From Actinoplanes solisilvae (GTDB taxonomy: Bacteria > Actinomycetota > Actinomycetes > Mycobacteriales > Micromonosporaceae), in the NCBI RefSeq assembly GCF_003999975.1, contig NZ_RJAC01000001.1, positions 1,240,001 through 1,304,000 of the forward strand: 64,000 nucleotides of DNA. Reading direction: 5' to 3'. Position 1 is the stretch's first letter. Each line of letters opens with the position of its first letter. Positions 18,264-26,590 of the stretch are shown here, one piece after another. The notes beneath the pieces are model-generated. The model was not told the origin of the DNA and did not search any database. It saw only the letters and a program-made list of their open reading frames with translations. Made by a program: the position numbers and the translations under genes.

Positions 18264-19226
18264 CTAGGTGGGGCGGTAGCCGGCGAGGACGGTCAGGGCG
18301 GTTTGCTCGGAGTAGCCGTTGCCCTGGCCGTCGAGGAACAGTTCGACGTGGTGGGGCTTCACGGTCATTTCGAGGATGGTGCTGCCCTGGCGGCGTACCT
18401 GGTAAGGGCCGGCCTTCAGGTTGCCGGCCGGGCTGCCCAGGCCGCGGTCGAGCCGTTGCGCTCGTACGGTCAGCCACCGGTTGTTCGCGTCGCCCACGAC
18501 CAGGGAACCGTCGGTCACGGAGTCGTCGGAGCTGAGGGTTACCGAGCACTCCAGCATGCGGGCGCCGGACGGCAGGGAGTCGAGCCGGAACGGCGCGGTG
18601 CAGCGGCGGGCGGCGTCGAAGCGGATTCGGGTGGCCGCGGCGACCGCCTGCGAGCGGGAAGGGGCGTAGATCTCGAGCCGGCCCCACAAGCCGTCGACCG
18701 GCTGCCACTTGACGAACCAGAGCCAGGCGCCGCCGCCCGGCACCTCGTCGGCCCAGGCCACGCCGGGGCGGGCGCCGATGCGTACGGGCGCCTCGGGCTG
18801 GGGCTTGCCCGAGGAGGCGAGCGCCTGCCGGACGTCGGTGACATCCCGGGCGAGAACGAAACGGGCCTTGCCTTGGAACTCGACGCTTTCCGTGCCGCGA
18901 CCGGTGGTCCAGGTGGCATGGTCCGCGTCGTCGACGAGTTGGTCGGCGGTGAAGTGCACGGTGGTGGGGTCTTCACCGACGACTGCCGGCTGCTGCGCCG
19001 CGCCGGGCTGGTCGGCGGCCGGCAATGTGAGAGTGCCACGTGCACCTATCGGAAGCACCAGGAAGACCGCGGCCACGACGGCGGCCGCACCCACGCTGAC
19101 CAGAGCCTGCCGACGACGACGCAGACGACGGCCACGTTGCCGCGCCCCGGCGACGAGACGAGCCACATCGACGTCGCCCCTCGCGTGGGCGTCGAGCGTG
19201 TCCACGAGTCGATGATCAAGTGCCAT
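18264..19226 (-). CDS. Single-pass membrane protein, putative anti-sigma partner
   Basis: 320 residues, ATG at 19226 overlapping the sigma-factor stop codon by 1 nt (TGATG). The N-terminus is a 40-residue Arg-rich cytoplasmic segment (GDVDVARLVAGARQRGRRLRRR). One transmembrane helix follows (about 42-60), then a large extracytoplasmic domain with no named fold (HATWTTGRGTESVEFQGKAR, MLECSVTLSSDD). No zinc-binding HxxxCxxC anti-sigma motif is seen. Coupled translation right after an ECF sigma factor and the topology make it a candidate regulator or sensor of that sigma factor, by analogy with SigE-family operons. Confidence 0.7.
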   Translation of the reverse strand: MALDHRLVDTLDAHARGDVDVARLVAGARQRGRRLRRRRQALVSVGAAAVVAAVFLVLPIGARGTLTLPAADQPGAAQQPAVVGEDPTTVHFTADQLVDDADHATWTTGRGTESVEFQGKARFVLARDVTDVRQALASSGKPQPEAPVRIGARPGVAWADEVPGGGAWLWFVKWQPVDGLWGRLEIYAPSRSQAVAAATRIRFDAARRCTAPFRLDSLPSGARMLECSVTLSSDDSVTDGSLVVGDANNRWLTVRAQRLDRGLGSPAGNLKAGPYQVRRQGSTILEMTVKPHHVELFLDGQGNGYSEQTALTVLAGYRPT

Positions 19227-19702
19227 CAGCGAGCTCCCATCGGTTCGCGGTGACGCAGCGCATCCAGTGCCCGCTTGGCATGGGTACGGACCGTGCCGGC
19301 CGAGCAGTCCAGGATGCCGGCGATGGTGGCGTCGTCGAGATCCTCGTAGTAACGCAGCACGATCACCGTCCGCTGTTTCGCGGGCAGTTCGCGGACGAGC
19401 CTCCACAGCGCGTCTCGCTCCACCACCTCGTGCGCCGCGTCTGGTTCGGGCTGCTCGGCGACCGTGAGCACGGACAGTTCGTGGCTGCTGCGCCGACGCC
19501 ACCAGGAGTGGTGGGCGTTGACGAGCACGCGACGGACGTACAGATCGGGCTGTTCCAGTTTGGAGATCCGACCCCAGCGGGCGTACGCCTTGGCCAGCGC
19601 GTCCTGCACGAGGTCTTCCGCCCGATGCTCGTCGCCGGTGAGCAGCCGGGCCAGACGCATGAGCGCCGGCGCGCGGGCGTGGGCGTACTCCTCGAACGTC
19701 AC
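19226..19702 (-). CDS. SigE-family ECF RNA polymerase sigma factor
   Basis: 158 residues, GTG start. Region 2 is present (ARLLTGDEHRAEDLVQDALAK, then VRRVLVNAHHSWWRRR). Region 4 helix-turn-helix is also present (LPAKQRTVIVLRYYEDLDD, ATIAGILDCSAGTVRTHAKR). Length and the VRRVLVNAHHSWWRRR segment match the SigE-like ECF group common in actinomycetes. It directs core polymerase to a small regulon, probably including this operon. It is first in a two-gene operon with the single-pass membrane protein at 18264. Confidence 0.92.
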   Translation of the reverse strand: MTFEEYAHARAPALMRLARLLTGDEHRAEDLVQDALAKAYARWGRISKLEQPDLYVRRVLVNAHHSWWRRRSSHELSVLTVAEQPEPDAAHEVVERDALWRLVRELPAKQRTVIVLRYYEDLDDATIAGILDCSAGTVRTHAKRALDALRHREPMGAR

Positions 19703-19770
19703 GCCCTATTCAACGCGGCGACGACCCCGGCCCGTAGACAGCGGCGGCAATCAATTTTCGAGTACGAAAG

Positions 19771-19800
19771 ACGCCCGCCCCGATTGCGCGGGACGGGCGT
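19771..19800 (-). terminator. Hairpin with T-rich tail
   Basis: A 12-bp stem (acgcccgccccg / cgggacgggcgt with one G-T wobble on the minus strand) is followed, reading the minus strand, by TCTTTCG. It lies past the gene remnant ending at 19815. Confidence 0.7.
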
Positions 19801-19814
19801 CAGTCGTGACGGGG

Positions 19815-19892
19815 TCAACGGCGGTAGGTCCGCTTGGGCGAGTACTTGACGTTGCCGGCGCGGTCGTAGGCGCGGACCTGCACATGGCTCCA
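19815..19892 (-). pseudogene. C-terminal remnant of a secreted Ig-like protein
   Basis: Only about 25 codons of good reading frame remain (WSHVQVRAYDRAGN, then VKYSPKRTYRR, stop at 19815). The frame upstream is broken by unrelated sequence. The last nine residues, YSPKRTYRR, are identical to those ending the plus-strand remnant at 23450. RAYD-AGN is typical of the final Ig-like repeat of actinobacterial surface proteins. Confidence 0.7.
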
Positions 19893-19929
19893 CCACCCGG
19901 GAGCTGGTCCTCCCCGTTTTCGGCGCCGA

Positions 19930-20433
19930 TCAGTAGGCGTAGCCGCCCGCTCCTTCACCCGGCGCGGTCGACGCGTCCGATGCGGAATTCGTGAACGGAG
20001 GAGTGTCCGTCTTGACGACGTGCCACTGGTTTTGCACGTTCTCCCCCTTTGTATCGCGGGGATCCGAATCCTTGGAATACGTATAGAGGGCATGTCCCTG
20101 GTACGTGATCTGCGTCGAGCCGTCCGCCCGGGTGAGGGTGCCCAGCTTTCCCGGCAACGTCTCGTGACCTTCGTAACGCGCGGCCCCCTTCGCCGGCGGC
20201 CACCGGTCCGCACACCCGTCGTTGCAGTTGGACGCCGTGGGCGTGTCCGCGCTGAACATGTAGAGCGTGTGGCCCTTGGCCCCGGTCAACACCGCGCCGA
20301 GGGCCGTGGTCGCGGTGCCGATCACCGTGTCCGACGACGCCGCCGGCTCCTCGCCCTGACCGGCGCACGCACCGAGCGCGCTCACCGCCGCAACCGCCGC
20401 CGCAAGGCTCGGGACACCCTTGCACCTGTTCAC
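19930..20433 (-). CDS. Secreted-repeat lipoprotein (COG4315 type)
   Basis: 167 residues from the GTG at 20433, which has AAGGGG about 8 nt upstream. A lipobox (SALGAC) follows a short hydrophobic signal. Two copies of the secreted-repeat motif are visible: GHTLYMFSADTPTASNCNDGCADRWPP (given here only to mark residues 60-86) and HALYTYSKDSDPRDTKGENV. The Y-x4-D core of the family is present in each. Members are lipid-anchored periphery proteins of unknown function, sometimes linked to redox or stress. It has its own promoter space upstream. Confidence 0.85.
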   Translation of the reverse strand: MNRCKGVPSLAAAVAAVSALGACAGQGEEPAASSDTVIGTATTALGAVLTGAKGHTLYMFSADTPTASNCNDGCADRWPPAKGAARYEGHETLPGKLGTLTRADGSTQITYQGHALYTYSKDSDPRDTKGENVQNQWHVVKTDTPPFTNSASDASTAPGEGAGGYAY

Positions 20434-20569
20434 TACGAACCCCTTCCGAGCTACTTCCACCCGTAGGTAAACGGAAGCCACGGAAATCAGTTCGAAGCTG
20501 TGTTTTACCCATCAATTCCGGGGACCGGCGGACGCATACCATCCGTGATCCTGGGCTCGCATTCAGTAA

Positions 20570-20604
20570 AAGGACCCGAGCCACGTTTCGCAGCTCGGGC
20601 CCGT
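20570..20604 (-). terminator. Rho-independent terminator after the WD40 gene
   Basis: Reading the minus strand, GGGCCCGAG pairs with CTCGGGTCC across a 13-nt loop and is followed directly by TTTT. It lies 12 nt past the stop codon at 20616. Confidence 0.85.
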
Positions 20605-20615
20605 TCAAAAGGCGA

Positions 20616-21785
20616 TCAGACGGGCTTCTTGGCGGCAACGCGCCACAGCCGCACCTTGTTGTCCGCACCCGCGGTGATCAGGCGTTTGCCGTTCGGGCTG
20701 ATCCGCAATGCCCAGACCGGCCCGGTGTGGCCGGCCAGCGGCGCCCGCTTGAGAGTTCCGGTAGTCGGGTTCCACAGCCGTACGGTCCCGTCGTCGCCGC
20801 CCGTGGCCAGCAGCCTTCCGCCCGGACCGAAGCGCATGGCGCGTACCGGACCGGTGTGACCGGCGAGGGGCGCGGTGATCTGCTGACGGGTCACCGTGTT
20901 CCAGATCTGTACGGTGTGATCACCGCCGGACGAGGTGGCCAGAAGCTTGCGGCCGGGGCTGAACGTGAGGGCGTAAACGGGCCCCGAACTGCTGATGAGC
21001 GGCTCGCCCGAGGGTTCCGCGGTGGCCGCGTCCCACAGCCGTACGACGTTGCCACCACCGGAGGCCGCCAGCAGCTTGCCGTCAGGGCTGAAGCTCGTCG
21101 CGTACACCGGTCCGGGGCTCACGGTCAGCGCCTCGCCGATCGCTCGGCCGGTGGCGGCCTGCCACAGCCGTACGGTGTTGTCGCCGGCGGCGGCCGCGAC
21201 GCGCTTGCCGTTCTGACTGAACGCGACCGTCCGTACGGCGCTGGTGTGACCGGTCAGCGTGCCCGTCAACTGCCCGGTGGCGGGATCCCACAACCGAACC
21301 GTGCCGTCGTCGCCCGCGGTGGCCAGTTCGCCGGTCGAGCTGTAGGCCAGCGAGCGCACTGGCCCGACGTGCCCGGTCAGCGGCGGCACGGCCCTGACCC
21401 CGGTGGCGGGATCCCACAGCGAGACGCCGCGATTCCCGGCCACGGCCAGCTGCTTGCCGTCGGAGCTGAACGCGATGGCGTTGATGACCCCGGTGTTCTG
21501 GGCGAGCGGCGGGCCGGACCGGCGCCCGGTCGTGATGTTCCACTGGCGCACGGCCCCGTTGCTGACGGTGGCGAACACCTTCCCGTCCGGACGCACGGTG
21601 AGGAGCCCGGCCGTGCCCGGCACGACGGTGCGGGGGGCTGCGGCGAGCTCCGGGTTCATGGCCAGCGCGGGCTGCGGGTCGACGTGCGCCGCGGCTGGCG
21701 CGAGCAGCCCGATCAGGGCCACGGCGACAAACCAGCCGGCACGGCGCGGGCGAGCCCCGACCGTAATGTCACTTTTGGTAGTCAC
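20616..21785 (-). CDS. Secreted WD40-repeat beta-propeller protein
   Basis: 389 residues, GTG start. An N-terminal signal or anchor (RRAGWFVAVALIGLLAPAAA) is followed by seven to eight WD40 repeats with clear GH-to-WD spacing, for example HTGPVRAMRFGPGGRLLATG ending in VRLWNP. Repeats run to the last residue but a few, so the protein is essentially one extracytoplasmic propeller. No kinase, NACHT or other effector domain is fused, unlike many actinobacterial WD40 proteins. It probably serves as a binding scaffold; the partner is unknown. Confidence 0.9.
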   Translation of the reverse strand: MTTKSDITVGARPRRAGWFVAVALIGLLAPAAAHVDPQPALAMNPELAAAPRTVVPGTAGLLTVRPDGKVFATVSNGAVRQWNITTGRRSGPPLAQNTGVINAIAFSSDGKQLAVAGNRGVSLWDPATGVRAVPPLTGHVGPVRSLAYSSTGELATAGDDGTVRLWDPATGQLTGTLTGHTSAVRTVAFSQNGKRVAAAAGDNTVRLWQAATGRAIGEALTVSPGPVYATSFSPDGKLLAASGGGNVVRLWDAATAEPSGEPLISSSGPVYALTFSPGRKLLATSSGGDHTVQIWNTVTRQQITAPLAGHTGPVRAMRFGPGGRLLATGGDDGTVRLWNPTTGTLKRAPLAGHTGPVWALRISPNGKRLITAGADNKVRLWRVAAKKPV

Positions 21786-21830
21786 TCCGGCACCGTAACT
21801 ACGCCGTCCGCCCGCTGTTCACCGAGTTGG

Positions 21831-21878
21831 CGGGGTTCATCCAGCCGGGTTGCGCCCGCCCCGGCTGGATGAACCCCG
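21831..21878. repeat. Perfect 19-bp inverted repeat (long hairpin)
   Basis: The arms at 21831-21849 and 21860-21878 are exact reverse complements separated by 10 nt. It lies between the stop codon of the membrane-protein gene (21891) and the start of the WD40 gene (21785). It most likely terminates the membrane-protein transcript. The unusual length could also allow protein binding or a mobile-repeat origin. Confidence 0.85.
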
Positions 21879-21890
21879 GACGCGCCCGGA

Positions 21891-23276
21891 TCATCGCGCG
21901 GGCGGCCGCAGCAACTCGGAGCTGTCCTCGCATTCGGCGACCGCCTGCCGCACCTCGGCGATGCGAGCCAGCGCCTCCTTCTCCGGCAGCTGACGAAGCC
22001 CCTGCCACAGACGCACGGCGAGCCGGTTGAGTTCGGGGCCCTCGCCGGTCACGCCCGGCATCACCCCGACGTCGGAGACCGGCGGACGGCCCAGCAGGTA
22101 GTAGGCGGCAGCGCGCTCGACCGCCGAGTTCCTGTTGTCGCACGACCCGCGCCGGGTGACGCCCAGCGAGCCGACGATCCGCGGCACAACCGAGGCGGGG
22201 TGGGCCAGGTGACCGCGCTTGTCCACGGTGACGGCGAGCAGGACGACGCCCGTTTCCGACGGCCCCTCCCCGGAGCCGTATTGCCTGATGTCCTCGTGCA
22301 CCTCGGCCGGAGTGCCCGGCAGCCGGGAGAGGATGGCGAGACCTTCCCGGGCGAGCGGGGTCAGCTCCTCGAGCACGCCGCGGGTGACCCGGCTGACGCA
22401 CACTTTGGGGGCGTCGTCGGTGCAGACCAGTGCGGCCGCCGACGGATCGATCGGCGCCTCGGTGACGGCCTCGGCGCGGGGGACGATCACGACGGCCAGG
22501 CCCAGCCCGACCAGGGCCGGCAACACGGCGGCGACCAGCCATCGCCGCTCCGCGATCAGCAGCACGGCACCGGTGAGCGCGAGGCCGGCCATCCACATCG
22601 AGAACGCGACGCTGACCCGGCCGTCGATCGTCTGGTACGCGTAGAACTGCAGGCTGCCGTACATCGGGGACAGCACCGCGGCCAACCAGAACGGCCGGAC
22701 GAACGCGCCGAACACGACCAGCAGAACACCGAGGACAGCGAGCACGGGAGCGGTCACCGCCGCGGGCAGCAGCCGCCCGAGACCCAGCCCCAGCCAGGCC
22801 GCGCCGGCCAGGGACAACGCTCCCGCCGCCGTGATGCCGAAGAATCCGGGCGGAAGATAGTGGAAGGGCGCGACGAAGGTGGTGCCGCCGACCGCGGTGA
22901 CCAGCACATAGGCCGACCCGATCGCGAGGGCCGTCGCGCCGAGCAACGGCAGCATCCGGCGGGCCCGCGACCGTGGGGTCGCGCTGAAGAGCTCGCCCAC
23001 TCGGGACTGGTGCTCGCGGCGGCCCTGCCAGGCGCCCGCGGCCAGGGCGATGGGCCACAGGAAGATCGTGTACTCACGCATGCTCAAGGCCAGTGAGAGC
23101 CAGCCGCTCGACCAGCGCCCCGGTGCGACGTAGAGCGCGACAACTCCCACGACGAGGACGAGCAGCGCGGCGCCCAGGGCAGCCGAGCGCCTCAACTCGA
23201 TGCCGAGGATGCTCACAGCGGTTCTCACACCGGTTAAGACGAAGCCGATGCCGCGATCGGGTTCACGCCACGTCAT
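21891..23276 (-). CDS. Polytopic ABC-2-like membrane protein with extracytoplasmic tail, unknown function
   Basis: 461 residues from the ATG at 23276; a GTG at 23228 is an alternative start and begins the conserved-looking part. Six or more hydrophobic helices occupy about residues 20-320 (for example ALGAALLVLVVGVVALYVAP, LAVLGVLLVVFGAFV). The region EHQSRVGELFSATPRSR after helix 2 is typical of ABC-2-type permeases. A soluble domain of about 140 residues follows (CTDDAPKVCVSRVTRGVLEE). No ATPase gene is adjacent. It may be the permease part of an exporter whose ATPase lies elsewhere, but this is inference. Confidence 0.7.
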   Translation of the reverse strand: MTWREPDRGIGFVLTGVRTAVSILGIELRRSAALGAALLVLVVGVVALYVAPGRWSSGWLSLALSMREYTIFLWPIALAAGAWQGRREHQSRVGELFSATPRSRARRMLPLLGATALAIGSAYVLVTAVGGTTFVAPFHYLPPGFFGITAAGALSLAGAAWLGLGLGRLLPAAVTAPVLAVLGVLLVVFGAFVRPFWLAAVLSPMYGSLQFYAYQTIDGRVSVAFSMWMAGLALTGAVLLIAERRWLVAAVLPALVGLGLAVVIVPRAEAVTEAPIDPSAAALVCTDDAPKVCVSRVTRGVLEELTPLAREGLAILSRLPGTPAEVHEDIRQYGSGEGPSETGVVLLAVTVDKRGHLAHPASVVPRIVGSLGVTRRGSCDNRNSAVERAAAYYLLGRPPVSDVGVMPGVTGEGPELNRLAVRLWQGLRQLPEKEALARIAEVRQAVAECEDSSELLRPPAR

Positions 23277-23330
23277 GAATGTCCGCGCGGCGTCGGCGAC
23301 CGGTCCGATCGTCCCCCACCGCGCGGACGC

Positions 23331-23450
23331 AAGATTGAACGCTGGGCCTTGATCGACAAGGGGACCAAGAAATACGGCAAGACGTTCACGTTCCAGCTCC
23401 GCGCCTTCGGCAACCTCACCTACAGCCCGAAGCGCACCTATCGCCGCTGA
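23331..23450 (+). pseudogene. C-terminal remnant of a secreted Ig-like protein (opposite strand copy)
   Basis: An open frame with no start codon reads KIERWALIDKGTKKYGKT, then FTFQLRAFGNLTYSPKRTYRR and a TGA at 23450. The sequence upstream belongs to the region around the start of the membrane-protein gene. It is related to the minus-strand remnant at 19815: both end in YSPKRTYRR. It is too short to be functional. Confidence 0.7.
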
Positions 23451-23463
23451 CCCGCACACGAAC

Positions 23464-23499
23464 GGGCCTGAACCGCGTTCTCGCAGTTCAGGCCCTTTT
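23464..23499 (+). terminator. Bidirectional terminator hairpin
   Basis: A 10-bp stem (gggcctgaac / gttcaggccc) is followed by TTTT on the plus strand. It serves the remnant gene ending at 23450 and lies just past the end of the minus-strand gene at 23514. Confidence 0.85.
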
Positions 23500-23513
23500 C
23501 CGTACGGGTGGGG

Positions 23514-25100
23514 TCAACCGATGGCGTACGCCCGGATGATCGATGTCTCGCTGTAGGCGCCGCTGGTGTAGGTCGTCCGGGCCCGCAGCGAGACCGCGCC
23601 GGAGGCCGGGTTACGGACGATCGCCGTCCAGGTGCCGTTGATCTTCTTGACGGTCACCGCGCGCCAGGACCGGCCGTTGTCGGTGGACATCTTCGCCGTC
23701 ACCGTCTTGATCGTCGGGTTGGCGCCCTTCTTGACGTCCGGGTTCAGGTTGGTCCGCTTGTGCCACAGCGAGACGTTCGTGAGCGCGCCCGCCTTGGCCT
23801 TGTTGTAGCGGTTCAGGTTGGCCGGCACCATCTGCACCGACATGACCTGAGCCAGGGTGTAGACGTTGGGCTTGGCCTGGAAGCGGTAGACGACCTCGGT
23901 CTTGGTGGAGAGCATCCCGGCCGGGAACGTGATCTCCGGGTAGTAGCGGGTCGCCGTGTTCTTCAGCGTGTACCAGCCGGCCTTCCTGACCTTGTACTCC
24001 AGGTAGGACATGTCGGGCTCCCACCCGTTGTCCTTCTTCACCGCGACGACCTTGCCGCCGAAGTTCAGCGTCGCCACGGCCTTGTCGCCGCCCTCGACGT
24101 TGTAGCCGTCGCGCCCGTAGTGCGGGTCGGCGAACATCTCGTTCAGGTTGAACGAGACCCGGCCGTTCAGCGTGGCCGGCACCTGCTCGCTCGGGCCCCA
24201 CGCGCCGTTGTAGAAGCGCAGGAGGTACGACTTGCCGGCCGCGACCGTACGGTTCGGCATGTACCCGCCGATGTTCCAGGTCTGGCCGTTCTTGCTGGCC
24301 GCATACGCCTCCGCCCGGATGGACCAGGTGCCCGGCGAGAGCCGCACCTTCGAGTTCGTCGGGACGTCGCTGTCGAACAGGCCGGTGTAGAGGTTGCCGC
24401 CGCAGCCGCCCTGGGGCTGCACAGCCAGGCTGCTGGAGTTCGACCCGGACGGCCCACGGCGCGAGTCGACCGTGACCGTGGCGAGCGAGCTCCGGGCGAA
24501 GGTCCGGACCGGGTTGGCCGGCACGCTGCTCGTGCTGTGCAGCACCGCGAAGCTGTCGTTCACGCCGCTGCGGTCGGTCCACGACCCGAGCGCCGCGAAC
24601 GCGATCTTGTTAGAGGTGGTCGGGATCGCGTACACCGTGGTGCCGCCCCACGCCGAGGCCTCGACGCTCGAGACCGCCTGGGTGCGCGAGCAGATCCGGG
24701 CGCTCAGGTTGTACTCGAAGCCCTTGGTGGGCGGGTTGAGCGCCAGCGAGATCCGCTTGCCGTGCCGTGCGTCGACGGTGAGTTTGGTGTTGCCGGACAC
24801 CGTGACGGCCTTGCCGCTGAGCGTGGTCGTGGTGCCCTGGGTGATCGAGGTGAGCACCGCGTAGGTGCCCTTGGGCAGCTTTTTCGCCGTGCCGCTGCGG
24901 AGCTTGTATTCCGAGCTGGTCGACAGCTCGACCGCGGTCGCCGTAATCGTGACCTTGGCGCCGGAGCGGTTCAGCGTGGTCAGGGTGAGCGTGTTGGAGG
25001 CCGCCACGGCGGCGCCACCGGAGCCCAGAACGAGGGCCGGAATCACGGTGGAGACGACCAGTCCGCGGCCGAACCGCGCTGGTTTGAACGAAGAGAACAT
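23514..25100 (-). CDS. Large secreted protein, Ig/sialidase-like beta domains, unknown function
   Basis: 528 residues from the ATG at 25100 (GGGG about 8 nt upstream). A signal peptide (GRGLVVSTVIPALVLGSGGAAVA) is followed by all-beta sequence rich in Thr, Ser and Val. The C-terminal 110 residues resemble an Ig-like module (AKMSTDNGRSWRAVTVKKIN, then GAVSLRARTTYTSGAYS), as in surface proteins carrying exo-repeat domains. No catalytic motif was recognised. Its end lies against a bidirectional terminator. Confidence 0.8.
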   Translation of the reverse strand: MFSSFKPARFGRGLVVSTVIPALVLGSGGAAVAASNTLTLTTLNRSGAKVTITATAVELSTSSEYKLRSGTAKKLPKGTYAVLTSITQGTTTTLSGKAVTVSGNTKLTVDARHGKRISLALNPPTKGFEYNLSARICSRTQAVSSVEASAWGGTTVYAIPTTSNKIAFAALGSWTDRSGVNDSFAVLHSTSSVPANPVRTFARSSLATVTVDSRRGPSGSNSSSLAVQPQGGCGGNLYTGLFDSDVPTNSKVRLSPGTWSIRAEAYAASKNGQTWNIGGYMPNRTVAAGKSYLLRFYNGAWGPSEQVPATLNGRVSFNLNEMFADPHYGRDGYNVEGGDKAVATLNFGGKVVAVKKDNGWEPDMSYLEYKVRKAGWYTLKNTATRYYPEITFPAGMLSTKTEVVYRFQAKPNVYTLAQVMSVQMVPANLNRYNKAKAGALTNVSLWHKRTNLNPDVKKGANPTIKTVTAKMSTDNGRSWRAVTVKKINGTWTAIVRNPASGAVSLRARTTYTSGAYSETSIIRAYAIG

Positions 25101-25245
25101 GCAGTCCCCATCGAAAGAAGTGAAGGAGGGTGCGGTGATCATGCCAGACCCGGCCGCCACCCATTGTCCCCTCTTTCCCGACGACGCAGCCGACCTCGCC
25201 GAGCCGATGCCGGGCCGGCAGATCAGCAGAGCCTGACGAGTCGGC

Positions 25246-25797
25246 CTACTGGTCCAGGAAGTCGTCGCCGAGCAGGGAACGCAGCCGAGCCAGCGCCCGG
25301 GCGTCGCGCATCTTGACCGCCGAGACGGAGATGCCCAGGATCGTGGCCACCGTGTCGACGCTCTGGTCCTCGGCGTGACGCAGGACGAGGACGGCCCGGT
25401 CGTCGACGGTCAGGCGAGCCAGCGCGTCCACGAGCGTCAGGTGCAGTTCGAGGCCGCTGCCCCCGTCCGGATGCTCCGGCATCTCAGCCAGCACGATCTC
25501 CGACCCGCTGCGCCGCTTCTGCTGATCGAACACCAGGTTCATCAGCACGCGCCGGCTGTAGGCGTCCAGGTTCGTGCCCGTGCGGATCCGCTTCCAGACC
25601 GCGTACATCTTGGTGAAGGTCTGCTGGGTCAGGTCCTGAGCCAGATGCCAGTCCCGGCACATGAGGAAGGCGCTGCGCCGCAGCCGCGTGGCGGCCGACT
25701 CCACGAACTGCGTGAACTCCTCGTCCCGGGCCGCCTTCCCCGTTCTTGGCACACGGACGTCGTCGGCCGGCCGAGGCGTCGTCACGGTGTCCGTCAC
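25246..25797 (-). CDS. SigE-family ECF sigma factor
   Basis: 183 residues, GTG start overlapping the stop codon of the upstream gene by 4 nt (GTGA). Region 2 reads LRRSAFLMCRDWHLAQDLTQQTF; region 4 reads VLRHAEDQSVDTVATILGIS followed by VSAVKMRDARALARL. The SigE-like ECF class is clear from the DxxQxxF and VLRxxE motifs. It is translationally coupled to the FtsX-ECD-like membrane protein before it, which probably senses something outside the cell and regulates it. Confidence 0.9.
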   Translation of the reverse strand: MTDTVTTPRPADDVRVPRTGKAARDEEFTQFVESAATRLRRSAFLMCRDWHLAQDLTQQTFTKMYAVWKRIRTGTNLDAYSRRVLMNLVFDQQKRRSGSEIVLAEMPEHPDGGSGLELHLTLVDALARLTVDDRAVLVLRHAEDQSVDTVATILGISVSAVKMRDARALARLRSLLGDDFLDQ

Positions 25798-26390
25798 TGA
25801 ACTCCTCCGACCGCGGCGCCGACCGGGCAGATACGGCCCAGGACGTCATGCACGCCGTCCTCCCCCAGGTAGTCCGATCGAAAGGAGGTGAATTGGGAGG
25901 CGTTCACGAGGCGCAGCCGAAACGACTCGGGCAGATCCTGAGGGCTGACCGCCGCCACGAAATCCGGGCTGTCCGCCCACAGCTCGCGGAACTTCTCGTA
26001 CGCCGCCGAGCGGTCCTGGAAGAACACGGTCGCCACCCGCGGATCCTCATCCAGCGCCGACGCCAGCGCCGATCGCTCCCGCCCCGAAACATCGCCGTCC
26101 AGGAAGAGAGCCACATCGGTGGCGTCGCTCTCCACCGGGTTCACCGAGCATGACGGCGCCGCCAACGGCATCATCGCCGCCGCAACCGTCACCGGCGGCT
26201 CGGCATCCGACGGAAGACCGAGGCCGGCCATGACCCCCAGCACCGCGAGAACGCCACCCGCGGCCCCCGCCATCTTCCGACGTCGTCGCCGAATCCGACC
26301 ACCCTGAACGATCGCCGTGAACGCCATCACTCCCGGGTCGACACCCGGATCGTCGTCAACCGCCCGATCAAACCTCTCGCGCAGATCCAC
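25794..26390 (-). CDS. Single-pass protein with FtsX extracellular-domain-like region
   Basis: 198 residues, GTG start with AGAGGAA about 9 nt upstream. A short cytoplasmic N-terminus (LRERFDRAVDDDPGVDPGV) and a basic stretch (RIRRRRRKM) lead into one membrane helix (about 40-62). The rest matches the extracellular domain of the cell-division permease FtsX: TDVALFLDGDVSGRERSAL, DPRVATVFFQDRSAAYEKF, LPESFRLRLVN. FtsX uses this domain to activate cell-wall hydrolases, but here the four permease helices are absent. It is in an operon with a downstream ECF sigma factor. It could be a cell-wall-status sensor or anti-sigma factor. Confidence 0.75.
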   Translation of the reverse strand: MDLRERFDRAVDDDPGVDPGVMAFTAIVQGGRIRRRRRKMAGAAGGVLAVLGVMAGLGLPSDAEPPVTVAAAMMPLAAPSCSVNPVESDATDVALFLDGDVSGRERSALASALDEDPRVATVFFQDRSAAYEKFRELWADSPDFVAAVSPQDLPESFRLRLVNASQFTSFRSDYLGEDGVHDVLGRICPVGAAVGGVQ

Positions 26391-26590
26391 AGCCCGTTCC
26401 TCTCGCTGCCCTGGTCACTTTCTCAGCAGACAGGACCGGCTGGACCCCCGATCCGGTCACACCCGTGCCGGCGAGCGCCACGGCCCGGTCACCGCTGACC
26501 GGTGTGCCGTGCAGGCTTGAGGGCGGATTTAGGCAGCATGAGCGGTATTTCCATAGAGCGATCAACTGTATATTGATCGCCGTGGCAGGT

